This document shows, piece after piece, positions 9,501 to 12,466 of a stretch of 14,555 nt of DNA; the first letter of the stretch is position 1, and every line of letters starts with the position of its first letter. The translations under genes were made by a program, and so were the position numbers. This DNA comes from Baffinella frigidus (Eukaryota > Cryptophyceae > Cryptomonadales > Baffinellaceae), in NCBI GenBank assembly GCA_026770585.1, contig MU647125.1, forward strand, positions 93,361 through 107,915, written 5' to 3'. Below the pieces are notes generated by a model. The model was not told where the DNA came from. It made no database searches and was given only the letters and a program-made list of their open reading frames with translations.

Positions 9501-11475
9501 TACTACACATTTGCTTTTACTATTACTTGTATGCACAAACTGTGTAGTAATTTTCGTTGGCAACTCGTGTTCAACTTGGACACTCGGCGGGATGAGATCC
9601 TGGTGGTCGTGAACATGCTAGACTCCGGGTTTGGGACATGACTAGGCAGTCACCTCGGACAGTTGGCTTCGGCGTCCGCGTGACCGGTCACGCGGGCGCT
9701 CACGAGCTCACGATCCTGGTGGTCGTGAACATGCTAGACTAGCATGTTCACCCACGGGAGTCGCGAGAACCCTCCATCATGGAGGGTTGGGTCATCGGCT
9801 GGGAGCAGATAACTTATCGGAGTTAGAGCGCTGTGCAGAGAAGTTGGCTACCGAAACATGGGAAAATGGGAAAATTGGAGCCATTTTGTCCACTTTTGAG
9901 AAATTCATGGCACTAAATTTCTCAAAAGTTGTCAAAATGGCTCCAATTTCTCGATTTTCCATTAATTCCCGTGGCCAAAACTTCTCTGCACAGCGCTCTA
10001 TCGGCACTTGTCGGCCTTCCAGCCGATAATCCACTGTTACTTCTTAAGTTAACAGAGGTTCCACTTTTTTGCTTTGAGACGTCCCAATCTCGACTTTTGT
10101 CTCGGCCCGATAACTCCTCTGCAAGCTCCATGTCCGACGTTGCCACCCCAACCCCCTTCTCAAGTGCTACCGGAATTCGGAGATCCCCGTACAAGATGGA
10201 AGACTCACACTGCGCGAAAACTGCACTTGGGATCCCGGGATCGCGGTACTTCTAGCTCTGTCGCAGTCTATTTGAGCTCACCAGTTTCGTGAGCCCCGGC
10301 TCTTTCCCACCCCAAAGTTGACGAATTTCTGCTGCACAGCCGGAATGTCAACTCAAAAACAGTCTGCCACCAGCAACCAGCCGCAGCTTATCTTGGATCC
10401 TTACAAAGAATAAAAGATTTTTTATTAATTCCTAGGACCCTAGGCCACTTTAGACGTGATGGTTGGCAATCAAAAGTTGCCGTAGGGGAAGAGATCGCGC
10501 GTGAACACGCGCGATTTCTTCAAAAGTCGACTCAAGCCTCCACTGGAGTTGACTTTTGCAATTGACCCCCTTCCCATCTAGAGTAGAAAGGGATTGGTAG
10601 GAAAGGGATTTGTCCTACAGGAGATCGGGACGTAGTGTCAAGAAATTTCTTGGATCTTTACCAGGATCTGAGAAGTTGCAAGGCCCGGGATAAGCTGCGG
10701 GTAGTGGCTCGTGGTGGCGGTCAACCCTAGTGAGGCAGAGCTAGCCACCAGCAACCCGTAGCAGCTTACAACCGGGTCGGGCACTGTAGTAATTTTCAGT
10801 CAAACCAAGGATATCTCCTTGAATCTCCCCGCCAGCAATTCCCAGGTCCCTACGGCCTCCTACCGTAGGGTCGTACGAATAAATCAAAAAAAAAACATTC
10901 CCGGATTCTAGCAAGGATCCGGTAAAAGCTGCTACGGGTTGCTGGTGGAGTACCTGTCAGTCGAGGACGCAGCGAGGGCGTGGCGCTCCGTCCCCATCTT
11001 GGCGGCGAACTGCCAAGAGCGCGTGCTCGGGTCCCACATCTCCGATGAGTCCAGGTTCGAGTCGACCCCGCCCCCCGCCATCTGTCGCGGGTCAGGGATC
11101 AGGGAGGAGGCGGGCGATGAGATGTTGGGGGGGGGAGCTGCGCGCTGGTGGGGTTTTGGTGTTAACAGGGGTTGGGGATCACCACGTAGACGCGCCCGTT
11201 GAGGGCCGCGCATCCGTGGCTGCCGCGCTGCACCAGCATGTGCTCGCACGACTCCCACGTGTTGGTCTGCACGCAGAAGCGCTCGACGTACCTGGCGCAG
11301 ACAAGAGATCCCATCAGCCTAGACCGCCCAAACGGCGCACAGACAGCGGCGTGGCAGGCAAGACTCACCCCAGCGTCTTCCCGCGGTCCCGCCCGCCAAC
11401 CGAGTACACGTAGTCGCAGACGTCTCCCGCCGGGGGCGGGTGAGCTGCTGGCTGATGCACCGAGGATTCGGCCAT
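458..11475 (-). CDS. Kelch-repeat beta-propeller protein, spliced gene, eight exons seen, 3' part beyond the left edge
   Basis: Gene-level entry; exons are listed separately. The spliced reading gives 261 codons with intact frame over seven GT-AG introns of 77, 101, 2469, 2127, 1092, 2640 and 1728 nt. Each blade shows the Kelch signature: a hydrophobic strand ending in GG, then E-R/x-x-x-P-x-x-x-x-W, then nine residues and usually R (TWESCEHMLVQR, SWQFAAKMGTER, TWTRCADLITAR, EWVALPPMASVR). About five blades of 45-50 residues are visible, so a sixth and any C-terminal domain should lie beyond position 1. Kelch propellers bind proteins, often as substrate adaptors; no BTB or F-box segment is seen here, so the role is open. 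The gene is divergent from the kinase gene. The large introns are filled with telomere-like arrays and inverted repeats. Assignment to the Kelch family is secure; that all eight exons form a single transcript is inferred from matching phases and order. Confidence 0.8.
532..600. repeat. Three 23-bp tandem repeats, each a small hairpin
   Basis: Units start at 532, 555 and 578; each reads GGAAAGTTGTGNGRAYAACTTTA, with self-complementary AAAGTTGT/ACAACTTT arms. On the minus strand the last unit supplies the pyrimidine-rich stretch and, with the next bases, the AG of the exon 8 acceptor. Confidence 0.9.
764..811. repeat. Inverted repeat CTATGCATTTA / TAAATGCATAG
   Basis: Perfect 11-bp arms at 764-774 and 801-811 with a 26-bp AT-rich spacer. 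Function unknown. Confidence 0.8.
866..889. repeat. Perfect hairpin TCTTCCCCGGA-AA-TCCGGGGAAGA
   Basis: Eleven-bp perfect arms with a two-base spacer. They are framed by GTGACC (858-863) and GGTCAC (898-903), the same hexamers in opposite orientation that frame the palindromic core of the CCACTCGAG elements. Confidence 0.85.
1079..1290 (+). mobile_element. MITE-like element, CCACTCGAG family, copy A
   Basis: 212 bp with terminal inverted repeats CCACTCGAGGCT / AGCCTCGAGTGG, flanked by the dinucleotide CA on both sides (2-bp target duplication). The centre (1149-1190) is a 42-bp near-perfect palindrome framed by TTGGTCACG/CGTGACCAA. After it comes GTGTGAAAATTACTACAC, shared with copy B. There is no coding capacity, so it is non-autonomous. 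The superfamily cannot be assigned from the sequence alone. Confidence 0.82.
1347..1553. repeat. Large foldback with 69-bp arms
   Basis: Arms 1347-1415 and 1485-1553 are inverted copies of equal length with few mismatches (ends TAGAGCC / GGCTCTA; inner ends CTAGATGGA / TCCATCTAG), around a 69-bp AT-rich spacer. A second, more diverged inverted pair lies outside it (about 1284-1340 and 1570-1625, sharing GGGCGGACGCCCTA-like sequence), so the element may be a nested or larger MITE. A fragment of the outer arm recurs at 2105-2165. Confidence 0.85.
1905..2046 (+). repeat. Telomere-like array, nearly pure TTTAGGG
   Basis: About twenty units, mostly TTTAGGG with a few TCTAGGG and TTTGGGG. G-rich on the plus strand, hence C-rich in the Kelch sense strand. 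It ends about 8 bp from the exon 7 shard. Confidence 0.95.
2054..2097 (-). pseudogene. Shard of Kelch exon 7 (3' half plus donor)
   Basis: Minus strand repeats the last ~44 nt of exon 7: the reading GRWSAVAFCYLPVQ replaces GRWSAVAFCYLPLQ, followed by CAG|GTCCTC. The GG-containing 5' half is missing. It abuts a telomere-like array on its 3' (sense) side. Confidence 0.75.
2258..2360 (-). CDS. Kelch gene exon 7
   Basis: 103 nt between acceptor AAACAG|G and donor CTGCAG|GTATCC (minus strand). It completes a split Arg codon, then encodes 34 residues beginning YGFAVAAHGDRIYVLGG and ending FCYLPLQ: the inner strand, double glycine and outer strand of a Kelch blade. The entry phase (one base completing a codon) fits exon 6, which leaves AG; the exit phase 0 fits exon 8. 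The acceptor lies about 10 nt after a telomere-like array. Confidence 0.82.
2371..2660 (+). repeat. Telomere-like array with TGTAGGG, TTTATGG sub-blocks
   Basis: TGTAGGG-rich to ~2530, then about a dozen TTTATGG units (2531-2610), then degenerate units. In the Kelch sense direction it forms the last ~290 nt of intron 6, ending right before the exon 7 acceptor. The open frame across the TTTATGG block is a by-product of 7-mer repetition. Confidence 0.93.
2840..2957. repeat. Short element with inverted ends CCTGCGTAAA...GGCTCGCC
   Basis: Inverted ends of about 22 bp (CCTGCGTAAATCTCGGCTCG versus the reverse complement at 2934-2957), with an internal direct repeat TCGGCTCGCC ... ATTTTAGTT. A related TCTAGCTCTGCCT ... 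CTCGCCATAATTGTGTTTTAG stretch occurs at 3931-3982. Possibly a small MITE. Confidence 0.55.
3108..3372 (+). repeat. Telomere-like array, TTTAGGG with TTTGGGG and TTTCGGG
   Basis: Over thirty 7-bp units, pure TTTAGGG in the centre (about 3160-3230), TTTGGGG at the edges and a TTTCGGG block at 3291-3350. Same orientation as the other arrays on the Kelch side. Confidence 0.95.
3494..3569. repeat. Four 19-bp tandem repeats TCAATAAAAGCCTCTTCTC
   Basis: Units start at 3494, 3513, 3532 and 3551 and are identical apart from GCC to GGC in the last. Each contains AATAAA on the plus strand, which is the antisense strand of the surrounding gene, so a polyadenylation role is doubtful. Confidence 0.92.
3700..3757 (+). 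repeat. Dispersed repeat, copy 1 (AACAGAGGTTCCACTTTTGCT...)
   Basis: Shares AGAGGTTCCACTTTTGCT, then GAAACGTCCCACTCTGG and CTTTTGTCTCGGTG, with copies at 10045-10108 (same strand) and 4812-4880 (opposite strand). No terminal repeats were identified. Confidence 0.7.
3811..3915 (-). mobile_element. MITE-like element, TATCCCTTAAGTGGC family, copy 1
   Basis: About 105 bp with inverted ends (TCCCTCAAGTGGCC / GGCCACTTAAGGGATA) and an internal palindrome-rich block CCTACGGTAGGG plus CCTAGGCAGGTCCTAGG. Complete copy at 8769-8873 in the opposite orientation; truncated copy at 4386-4475. Confidence 0.75.
3985..4146. repeat. 160-bp foldback with ~70-bp arms
   Basis: Arms begin ATAGGCTAACGGCCTGAAAA and mirror the right end (TTTTCAGGCCGTTACCCTAT); only a short spacer (GATCCTAGGACCAAAAAG) separates them. 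Inside each arm the CCTACCGTAGG/CCTAGG motifs form further palindromes. Such a structure would extrude as a near-complete hairpin. No target duplication is evident. Confidence 0.88.
4366..4385. repeat. Perfect 20-bp palindrome AGTTGACATGCATGTCAACT
   Basis: Its left half continues a 17-bp direct repeat TTCTCAAGTTGACATGC (4360-4376) whose other copy (4504-4520) is followed by unrelated sequence. So this copy seems to have gained its mirrored half. Confidence 0.85.
4386..4475 (+). mobile_element. MITE-like TATCCCTTAAGTGGC family, copy 2 (truncated)
   Basis: Carries CATACGCCCTACCGTAGGGCC, then CCTAGGACCTGCCTAGG, and the right terminus CTCGCCACTTAAGGGATA, matching 8788-8873. The left terminus is replaced by the palindrome ending at 4385. 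(Motif halves are listed separately and overlap slightly.). Confidence 0.68.
4624..4712 (+). repeat. Telomere-like array (short)
   Basis: Four or five TTTAGGG units, then TGTAGGG and degenerate units. It is the last G-rich TTTAGGG array on this side of the window. Confidence 0.85.
4812..4880 (-). repeat. Dispersed repeat, copy 2 (inverted)
   Basis: Reverse complement of the repeat at 3700-3757 and 10045-10108: CACCGAGACGAAAGTCGAGAG then GGAACGTCTCAAAGCAAA and GGAGCCTCCGTTAACTTAA. Identity is visible along most of its length. Confidence 0.68.
4951..4975 (-). pseudogene. Duplicate of the Kelch microexon (exon 6 copy)
   Basis: The acceptor TTCCTTTTTTCACAG|G is followed by TGG GAA GCT CTG CCG AAG CTG CCG, reading WEALPKLP (exon 6 reads WKALPKLS). 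The nearest GT donor (CCG|GTCGCC) leaves phase 0, which does not fit exon 7. The unspliced continuation VASYASAA is itself Kelch-like, so this may be the older exon with a lost donor, or an alternative exon. A further fragment of its 3' side recurs at 4750-4780. Confidence 0.5.
5002..5037 (-). CDS. Kelch gene exon 6 (36-nt microexon)
   Basis: Acceptor GTCACAG|G and donor AACAG|GTTGTG on the minus strand. It completes the Arg left by exon 5 (CG + G), encodes WKALPKLSHEN, and leaves AG for the Arg completed by exon 7. This supplies exactly the missing W...R segment between exon 5 (ending ERYIPSED) and exon 7 (starting YGFAV). Spacing is W-x10-R rather than the W-x9-R of the other blades. A near copy lies 62 bp further along the intron, so the choice between the two is less sure. 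Confidence 0.6.
5101..5275. repeat. Inverted-repeat element with ~33-bp diverged arms
   Basis: Arms share CACACAGCGG-CT-CGAAGG-ATTTT (5114-5140) and its inverse (5243-5270), with GGTTTCC/GGAAACC-like outer ends. Inside lies a perfect 17-nt hairpin CGGGCTCTCAGAGCCCG (5141-5157) and a CCGTAGG ... CCTACGG stem (5169-5200). Confidence 0.7.
5351..5500. repeat. Three 50-bp tandem repeats
   Basis: Units start at 5351, 5401 and 5451 (TCAGGTCGGACTTTCCACCA, then GGATTAACCT and AAGTAGGCGCGC). They differ at only a few positions; the third diverges in its last bases. Confidence 0.95.
5671..5730 (-). pseudogene. Shard of Kelch exon 5 (3' half plus donor)
   Basis: Reads DSEWQTAAAARYIPSEDR on the minus strand and ends at a GTAAAC donor, against exon 5's DSEWQTAAAERYIPSEDR and GTACAC. 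The 5' half with the GG motif is missing. It follows GATCTTCCGAAGGG, which becomes palindromic at 6009-6032. Confidence 0.75.
5843..5936 (-). pseudogene. Second exon 5 shard, broken by an internal inverted duplication
   Basis: Minus strand reads GNLYVFGRASDSEWQTA then loses frame. A ~17-bp insertion (5874-5890) is an inverted copy of adjacent exon sequence, creating a hairpin with 14-bp perfect arms TTCCGAGTGGCAAA (5876-5889) and its inverse (5894-5907). The exon's end and a GTAAAC donor remain. The second Gly of the GG motif is Arg. Confidence 0.75.
6009..6032. repeat. Perfect 24-bp palindrome TCTTCCGAAGGG / CCCTTCGGAAGA
   Basis: Its left half belongs to a 15-bp direct repeat (CGATCTTCCGAAGGG at 5643 and 6006). 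At 5658 the sequence continues normally; here it mirrors back. Confidence 0.9.
6034..6099. repeat. 33-bp direct duplication with CCCTAAA core
   Basis: Two adjacent copies (6034-6066, 6067-6099) of CTATAAACCCTAAATCCTA plus AACACTTGATG with a few differences. A weak C-rich heptamer match is present, opposite to the main arrays of this gene. Confidence 0.85.
6130..6257 (-). CDS. Kelch gene exon 5
   Basis: 128 nt from acceptor TTCGGCAG|CTG to donor CG|GTACAC. It starts in phase 0 after exon 4 (DTWTRCAD + LITARRLHGLAASDGNLYVF), contains the blade's GG, and ends AERYIPSED plus two bases of an Arg codon for the microexon. The junction gives W-T-R-C-A-D-L-I-T-A-R, the same W-x9-R spacing as other blades, which decided this acceptor over a second AG ten bases downstream. 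Four truncated copies surround it: 5671-5730, 5843-5936, 6422-6479, 6645-6692. Confidence 0.82.
6422..6479 (-). pseudogene. Exon 5 shard (5' half with acceptor)
   Basis: Keeps the acceptor GTTCGGCAG|CTG and reads LITARWLHGLAPASDGNLYV, then leaves the exon into intron-like sequence without a GG motif. It has one extra codon relative to exon 5 (APAS for AAS). If spliced it would truncate the propeller. Confidence 0.75.
6645..6692 (-). pseudogene. Exon 5 shard (5' half, degraded acceptor)
   Basis: Minus strand reads GRLLGLVPASDGNLHV, a third version of the exon 5 N-terminal block. The upstream acceptor region differs (GGGTCAGTAG), so it is probably not spliced like exon 5. Confidence 0.65.
6856..7043. 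repeat. 188-bp foldback with ~58-bp arms
   Basis: Arms 6856-6913 and 6987-7043 are inverted copies (AGAGCAATTCCGGGAAATGT ... GGTTTGCTCA versus TGAGCAAACC ... CCGGAATCGCTCT) with few mismatches and a 73-bp spacer. The open frames seen across it on both strands reflect the symmetry, not genes. Confidence 0.88.
7166..7369. mobile_element. MITE-like element, CACGCCAGGTC family, copy 1
   Basis: 204 bp with inverted ends CACGCCAGGTCAT / ATGACCTGGCGTG and conserved inner block GAACCGTCGCAT ... CAGTACGTACCATTTTGTAC, then CACGAAACGAACCGTTGCGT. Copies: 8515-8712 (complete) and 13329-13436 (partial, inverted). Non-coding; target duplication not seen. Confidence 0.78.
7421..7550. repeat. 49-bp tandem duplication inside a 27-bp inverted repeat
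   Basis: Unit GGATACTACCCCGTGTAGGA plus TGACCGGAGTGACTTTACAG occurs at 7426 and 7475. The outer arms 7421-7447 and 7524-7550 are inverted copies (26 of 27 matches), and each unit holds a GTGACT/AGTCAC hairpin. A related fragment lies near 672-702. Confidence 0.88.
7591..7610. repeat. Hairpin GCGCGCACG-CA-CGTGCGCGC
   Basis: Nine-bp perfect GC arms; the right arm abuts the fragment CGAACAGTCGTATACGGG copied from the exon 5 acceptor region. Confidence 0.8.
7944..8151 (+). mobile_element. MITE-like element, CCACTCGAG family, copy B
   Basis: 208 bp, ends CCACTCGAGGCTAG / CTAGCCTCGAGTGG (14 bp perfect), flanked by AA on both sides. Aligns to copy A along its length. Core 8014-8055 is a 42-bp palindrome with a 26-bp perfect centre around GGAATTCC; its inner sequence differs from copy A but remains symmetric. 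Confidence 0.85.
8222..8380 (+). repeat. Telomere-variant array, TTTCGTG/TTTCATG
   Basis: About twenty 7-bp units of TTTCGTG with TTTCATG and TTTCGGG near the right end. On the Kelch sense strand it starts directly after the exon 4 donor (GTGTGAACCCGAAACC...). The many-frame open reading (FRVSCFVFRVS-like peptides) is a repeat artefact. Confidence 0.9.
8385..8484 (-). CDS. Kelch gene exon 4
   Basis: 100 nt from acceptor CGCGCAG|G to donor GAC|GTGTGA. The first base completes Arg from exon 3 (AG + G); then 33 residues starting YIYAVGGWCYGKIGSLATER and ending DTWTRCAD. This is a complete inner strand, GG turn and ER...W stretch of a Kelch blade, and phase 0 leads into exon 5. A frame-shifted copy lies at 8715-8767, beyond an inserted CACGCCAGGTC element. 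Confidence 0.82.
8515..8712. mobile_element. MITE-like element, CACGCCAGGTC family, copy 2
   Basis: 198 bp, ends CACGCCAGGTCGTAAA / TTTCCGACCTGCCGTG, sharing the inner block GTACGTACCATTTAGTACCA, then CGAAACGAACCGTTGCGTCC, with copies 1 and 3. It sits between exon 4 (30 bp away) and the exon 4 shard (adjacent). Confidence 0.8.
8715..8767 (-). pseudogene. Shard of Kelch exon 4, frame-shifted
   Basis: Minus strand reads AVGGW, then after a one-base insertion CYGTVGSLVTER, against exon 4's AVGGWCYGKIGSLATER. Both ends of the exon, including splice sites, are missing. Confidence 0.72.
8769..8873 (+). mobile_element. MITE-like TATCCCTTAAGTGGC family, copy 3 (complete)
   Basis: 105 bp with ends ATCCCTTAGGTGGCGAG / CTCGCCACTTGAGGGAT (15 of 17 paired) around GTAGGCTCATACGCCCTACG and CCTAGGACCTGCCTAGG. 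It starts about 1 bp after the exon 4 shard. Confidence 0.78.
8921..9111 (-). mobile_element. MITE-like element, CCACTCGAG family, copy C (diverged)
   Basis: 191 bp in inverted orientation; ends CCACACGAGAATGCTAGAGG / CCTCCAGCGTTCTCGAGTGG pair at 17 of 20. CA flanks both sides. Retains TGTGTAGTAACTTTC, TTGGTCACG and ACAACCCCACAT blocks of copies A and B, but the central palindrome is largely eroded, so it is probably older. Confidence 0.72.
9269..9430. repeat. Inverted-repeat element, 22-bp ends GCAAAAAGCTTACGTTAACG..
   Basis: Ends 9269-9290 and 9409-9430 match at 21 of 22 positions. A further CACGTTAACG occurs inside (9386). AT-rich interior; possible MITE without visible target duplication. 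Confidence 0.82.
9488..9562. repeat. Inverted repeat TGGCAACGAAAGGTACTACACA / TGTGTAGTAATTTTCGTTGG
   Basis: Arms of about 26 bp with a short AT spacer. The TGTGTAGTAATTTTC arm is the same motif found beside the palindromic core in all three CCACTCGAG elements and singly at 10786. (The left motif is written with two extra bases of context.). Confidence 0.72.
9596..9751. repeat. 29-bp direct repeat, second copy turned into a hairpin
   Basis: GATCCTGGTGGTCGTGAACA plus TGCTAGACT occurs at 9596-9624 and 9712-9740. Only the second copy is followed by its own inverse, giving GTGAACATGCTA-GAC-TAGCATGTTCAC (9725-9751). Between them lies an 18-bp perfect palindrome CGCGTGACCGGTCACGCG. Confidence 0.9.
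9768..9788. repeat. Hairpin AACCCTCCAT-C-ATGGAGGGTT
   Basis: Ten-bp perfect arms around a single base, immediately before the large foldback at 9794. Confidence 0.85.
9794..10027. repeat. 234-bp foldback with ~110-bp arms
   Basis: Ends ATCGGCTGG / CCAGCCGAT; arms share GAGCGCTGTGCAGAGAAGTT, then ATTGGAGCCATTTTG and ACTTTTGAGAAATT, mirrored at 9905-10027. Each strand therefore reads nearly the same peptide (AQRS, FEKF, KMAPI), showing that the two 80-codon frames are products of symmetry. Almost no spacer. Confidence 0.92.
10045..10108 (+). repeat. Dispersed repeat, copy 3
   Basis: TTAAGTTAACAGAGGTTCCA then CTTTTTTGCTTTGAGACGTC and CTCGACTTTTGTCTCGG, matching 3700-3757 and the inverse at 4812-4880. 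Confidence 0.7.
10130..10255 (+). other. Short ORF with a faint PP2C-like start, probably not a gene
   Basis: 41 codons from an ATG, MSDVATPTPFSSATGIRRSP followed by YKMEDSHCAKTALGIPGSRYF. The G-x-R-x-x-PY-x-MED-S/A-H order recalls the N-terminal MED motif of PP2C-type phosphatases, which is followed in that family by an F-x-V-x-DGHGG motif. That motif is absent: the frame stops directly after RYF and no clear donor is seen. It lies inside an intron of the opposite-strand gene. Could be a captured exon fragment or chance. Confidence 0.2.
10367..10948. repeat. Nested inverted repeats with CCACCAGCAACC end motif
   Basis: Four copies of CCACCAGCAACC(C)GTAGCAGCTTA-like sequence: 10367-10390 (+), 10689-10717 (-, diverged), 10745-10768 (+) and 10925-10948 (-). 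They make an inner (about 80 bp) and an outer (582 bp) inverted pair. GGATCC follows the motif in the outer pair (10396 and 10916). The right-hand end lies five bases from the exon 3 donor. Inside are the hairpins at 10494-10558. Confidence 0.7.
10494..10558. repeat. Two adjacent hairpins
   Basis: ATCGCGCGTG-AA-CACGCGCGAT (10494-10515, perfect 10-bp arms), then CAAAAGTCGACTC / GAGTTGACTTTTG (10521-10533 and 10546-10558). Confidence 0.85.
10954..11081 (-). CDS. Kelch gene exon 3
   Basis: 128 nt from acceptor GCGACAG|ATG to donor GACAG|GTACTC. Encodes MAGGGVDSNLDSSEMWDPST, then RSWQFAAKMGTERHALAASS and TD, plus two bases of Arg. With exon 2's GRVYV it completes a blade (YV-x-A/G-G-G ... S-E-M-W-D-P-x-T-x-S-W), and the W-x9-R spacing leads into exon 4. 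(The two peptide pieces are consecutive.). Confidence 0.85.
11183..11291 (-). CDS. Kelch gene exon 2
   Basis: 109 nt, acceptor TGCGCCAG|G, donor GTG|GTGATC. Completes a Gly codon from exon 1, then 36 residues starting YVERFCVQTNTWESCEHMLV and ending NGRVYV: outer strand, ER...W and the strand of the next blade. A donor three bases earlier (TAC|GTGGTG) is an alternative that would drop one Val. Flanked by the gene's two short introns (77 and 101 nt). Confidence 0.85.
11369..11475 (-). CDS. Kelch gene exon 1 (start of coding)
   Basis: ATG at 11475-11473, then MAESSVHQPAAHPPPAGDVC and DYVYSVGGRDRGKTL plus two bases, donor GG|GTGAGT. The first Kelch strand and GG follow a short Pro/Ala-rich leader. 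The frame stays open upstream to another ATG at 11745, giving a hydrophobic stretch (LTVAFFFLLVGLAA) just before this Met; a longer, signal-like N-terminus is therefore possible, but the Kelch domain only needs the start given. Confidence 0.72.
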
Positions 11476-11974
11476 CGCGGCAAGACCCACCAGCAGAAAG
11501 AAAAAGGCTACCGTCAGCGTGCTGCCGAGACGGAGCCAGCAAGGGCGCCCCGCGGTGCGTCGCACCTCACAGATTTCTGGGTATACGAGTAGGGGCGTGA
11601 TGGACAGCAGTCGTTTCAAAACACAGGACGCCGAGGCTGGCTGGAGATGAAAAAGTGTCACGAGGTCGAAAAAAGTTACGAGCCTCACCAAATTTGATGT
11701 GATTTGATTCGGTATGTCGTGGCTGCTGACATGATCCGTGATCATTTTTGGTGTAGTAAAATAAACATGGAGGCTTCGTGACCGTTGTCTTGCTTTAATA
11801 CTGACATTTTATAATCATTTTATAATATCTTGGCGGTTGTGGTGCCTCTATTTTTGCATGGGAAATCTCTCCCCTTGATTTTTGGGGGTGGGGTCCACGG
11901 GCAGTCACACGAGGCCGCGAGAACCAGCAGAGCAGAGGGTGGTGTGTGGCCTTGTGAGCGAGGAGCTCTCGATC
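11476..11974. promoter_or_regulatory. Divergent intergenic region between Kelch and kinase start codons
   Basis: The two inferred ATGs face away from each other with 499 bp between. The middle (about 11750-11830) is AT-rich (ATTTTATAATCATTTTATAA). No telomere-like array, inverted-repeat element or exon shard was seen here, in contrast to every long intron around. No individual promoter element can be assigned. Confidence 0.45.
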
Positions 11975-12466
11975 ATGGGGTGCGGCACGTCTTCGCCCGT
12001 GGCCGTCCCCGCGGGGCAGCCTTACTCGGGCAAGGACGTGGTCATCGAGAAGGTCGCTACGCCTCATGAGATCAATCCCGCAGCCGCAGCCCCGCCACCG
12101 ACTGCCAGTGCGAAGCCAGAGGATGCGCCCCACCGTGCTGAGTTACCGCCGCCCCCAGCCGCGGAGGCCTCGGGGCCGACCGAGAACCCGCCTGCCGAAA
12201 AGGAGGGACCAGCGGCTCCGGCTGAACGCGTTCAAGAGGATGCTCCTGCAGCACCGACCACCAACGAGAGCTCGAGCCCAGGCCGCATGCCAAGTGCGGT
12301 TCACGACCGCATGTCAAGTGCCGCCACCAACGCGTTGGATAGAGGGGTCAGCATGAAAGAGGTGGTGGGGGAAGCGGGCGCAGAGGGGTCGGGGAAAGTG
12401 AAGGAGACGCTCACGGCGGAGAAGCGGGTGCAGGAAGACGGCACCAAGTTCATCAACGAGTTCGAG
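11975..12466 (+). CDS. Kinase exon 1: acylated, low-complexity N-terminus
   Basis: 492 nt from ATG to GAG|GTGCGC. The ATG at 11975 is preferred over the in-frame one at 11882 because it places MGC at the N-terminus, a strong acylation signal; the upstream 31 codons look non-coding. Ends GTKFINEFE, the typical lead into the glycine loop. Reading continues open into the intron to 12634, which would be the product of intron retention. Confidence 0.75.

Larger units (their letters stand above)
8485..10953 (-). other. Kelch intron 3: cluster of inverted-repeat elements
   Basis: About 2.5 kb holding three MITE-like copies, an exon 4 shard, two inverted-repeat elements, a direct-repeat/palindrome pair, a large foldback, a dispersed repeat, hairpins and four copies of a CCACCAGCAACC end motif. 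No telomere-like array. One short plus-strand ORF is noted separately. Confidence 0.65.

Noticed and set aside
9787-10034. Two 80-codon proteins on opposite strands
   Set aside because: The peptides resemble each other only because the DNA is a foldback.
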